From NCBI GenBank assembly GCA_013285945.1, contig JABDGP010000003.1, positions 1 through 64,000 of the forward strand: a stretch of 64,000 bases of DNA, in the 5' to 3' direction. Position numbers and translations under genes: made by a program. This DNA is from Bacteroidota bacterium. GTDB taxonomy: Bacteria; Bacteroidota; Bacteroidia; Cytophagales; Cyclobacteriaceae. Below the pieces are notes generated by a model. That model was not told the DNA's origin and ran no database searches. It saw only the letters and a list, made by a program, of their open reading frames with translations. Of this stretch, positions 63,177 to 64,000 are shown piece after piece. The stretch's first letter is position 1. The number at the start of each line of letters is the position of its first letter.

Positions 63177-63677
63177 ATGAAGTTTGTTGTCTTAATGTTT
63201 GTTTCCCTTGTTTTGGCCAGTTGTTTCAACGAGGGCGACTGTCTTATCAGCGCTACCAACTACGTTCATTTTCAATTCAAGAAAAAAACAAACATAACCA
63301 CCGATACAACGGTTGCTTTTACTTCGATCACAGTCTCCAACTCTAATTCCCTTTTGTTGCAGGATTCCTTGTCGTCTGAGCTACTGATTCCATTAGATAT
63401 CAGCACTGATGCAACATCAACAACTTTCATCTTTCATAGAGCAGATGATGTTGATAACCCGACCATCACGGCAACAGATACGCTACAAGTGACCTACACT
63501 AAACAAAGCAAAGTGATTTCAAGAGATTGTGGCGCTTTTACTTTTTATCATAATTTAAAAATCATCAGAACCAACCTGAGCAGTGCTCAAATAAAAATTA
63601 TCAGCACCGATTTAATAAAAGACCCAACAAGTTCAGGACCCTCCGCTTATGCTATCAATTATCAGATATTGTATTAG
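63177..63677 (+). CDS. DUF6452 lipoprotein
   Basis: 166 residues from ATG 63177. Lipoprotein signal with lipobox VLASC (Cys near residue 15). The rest has the DUF6452 pattern: the NYVHFQFKK strand, SSELLIPLDISTDATSTTFI, and VISRDCGAFTFYHNLKIIR. In Bacteroidota this family is usually next to a DUF6048 gene, which is the case here. Function is unknown; an outer-membrane pair is likely. Confidence 0.82.
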   Translation: MKFVVLMFVSLVLASCFNEGDCLISATNYVHFQFKKKTNITTDTTVAFTSITVSNSNSLLLQDSLSSELLIPLDISTDATSTTFIFHRADDVDNPTITATDTLQVTYTKQSKVISRDCGAFTFYHNLKIIRTNLSSAQIKIISTDLIKDPTSSGPSAYAINYQILY

Positions 63678-64000
63678 CGTTTACCTGGCTTTACTACTGG
63701 CTCAATTTGCACAGGCGCAAGAGAAGACCACTACGACTACAAAGCCCAAAGCAATCCCAAAGCCAAAAATAGATTATTCCCCATCGGCTTTACGCGTTGG
63801 CACAGACATAATCAGCCTTGTCAAAACAGGGCAAACTTTTAAAGGCTGGGAGCTTAATGGCGACATCGATTTCTCAAGATATTATTTAGCCGTAGATGTC
63901 GGTTCGTGGGCGAAGAATCTCACCCTAAACAATGGCAACTACACTAATGGAGGCACTTACTTCCGTATGGGAATCGATGTCAATTTTCTAACCAATGACC
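63649..64000 (+). CDS. DUF6048 outer-membrane protein, cut by window end
   Basis: Starts at ATG 63649, 29 bp inside the DUF6452 gene in another frame, and runs off the right edge with 117 codons visible. Signal peptide MLSIIRYCISVYLALLLAQF followed by AQAQ, a Thr/Lys/Pro-rich linker, then the strands LRVGTDIISLVKTGQTFKGW, ELNGDIDFSRYYLAVDVG and YFRMGIDVNFLTND, as in DUF6048 barrel-like proteins. Translational coupling to the DUF6452 lipoprotein is probable. The rest of the gene is not seen. Confidence 0.8.
   Translation, partial: MLSIIRYCISVYLALLLAQFAQAQEKTTTTTKPKAIPKPKIDYSPSALRVGTDIISLVKTGQTFKGWELNGDIDFSRYYLAVDVGSWAKNLTLNNGNYTNGGTYFRMGIDVNFLTND

Overview
The window looks like a chromosome segment of a Bacteroidota bacterium, probably of the order Cytophagales. 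The grounds are a secreted protein with a type IX secretion (T9SS) type A C-terminal sorting domain, many TAnnTTTG -7 promoter elements, start codons without Shine-Dalgarno sequences but with A-rich upstream stretches, bacillithiol synthesis (bshC), and lineage-typical families (DUF6452/DUF6048, DUF4136, MacB/FtsX permeases, PadR with a prefix-domain permease). The species cannot be fixed from the sequence. I see no phage, insertion sequence, rRNA or CRISPR. Gene density is high.

Layout. 1-9.1 kb: end of a TPR protein, DinB-like and SnoaL-like proteins, a glycine-rich surface protein, an OmpA-family protein, a small PIN-domain toxin-antitoxin pair, a DUF1801 protein and a beta-lactamase-fold hydrolase, followed by about 0.5 kb of non-coding DNA with a degenerate 21-bp repeat. 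9.6-15.8 kb: a secreted protein, a FtsX permease, and a divergent PadR-permease pair. 15.8-21.5 kb (minus): helix-hairpin-helix protein, large UPF1-like helicase, methyltransferase. 21.6-25.1 kb (minus): a three-gene amidoligase cassette (C39-like peptidase, RimK-like ATP-grasp, GCS2 ligase). 25.2-28.8 kb: S1/P1 nuclease, short OmpA-like protein, ABC ATPase and TolC. 28.8-31.5 kb: rpsA, tRNA-Cys, and a tandem array that repeats the 3' half of that tRNA. 31.6-36.8 kb: a 1702-residue T9SS-secreted protein. 36.9-48.5 kb (all plus): VanZ, purT, an envelope group, guaA, a binding-protein-like gene, hutI, apt, a LON-domain protein. 48.6-50.2 kb: two paralogous secreted proteins. 50.2-55.1 kb (minus): icmF, MaoC hydratase, DUF1080 protein. 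55.2-59.5 kb: hrpB, DUF2911, agmatine deiminase-like enzyme. 59.5-63.1 kb (minus): 5-formyl-THF cyclo-ligase, bshC, rimO. The right edge holds a DUF6452/DUF6048 pair, the second cut by the window.

Most genes are housekeeping or envelope genes. Two regions stand out. The tRNA-Cys gene is followed by three further copies of its T-arm and 3' acceptor strand in units of about 117 bp. Each unit carries an intrinsic-terminator-like hairpin, and the spacers carry an inverted copy of the tRNA anticodon arm. This recalls the E. coli tyrT/rtT repeat, but I know of no description in this phylum. The C39/RimK/GCS2 cassette is a predicted peptide-ligation or peptide-tagging system whose product is not known.
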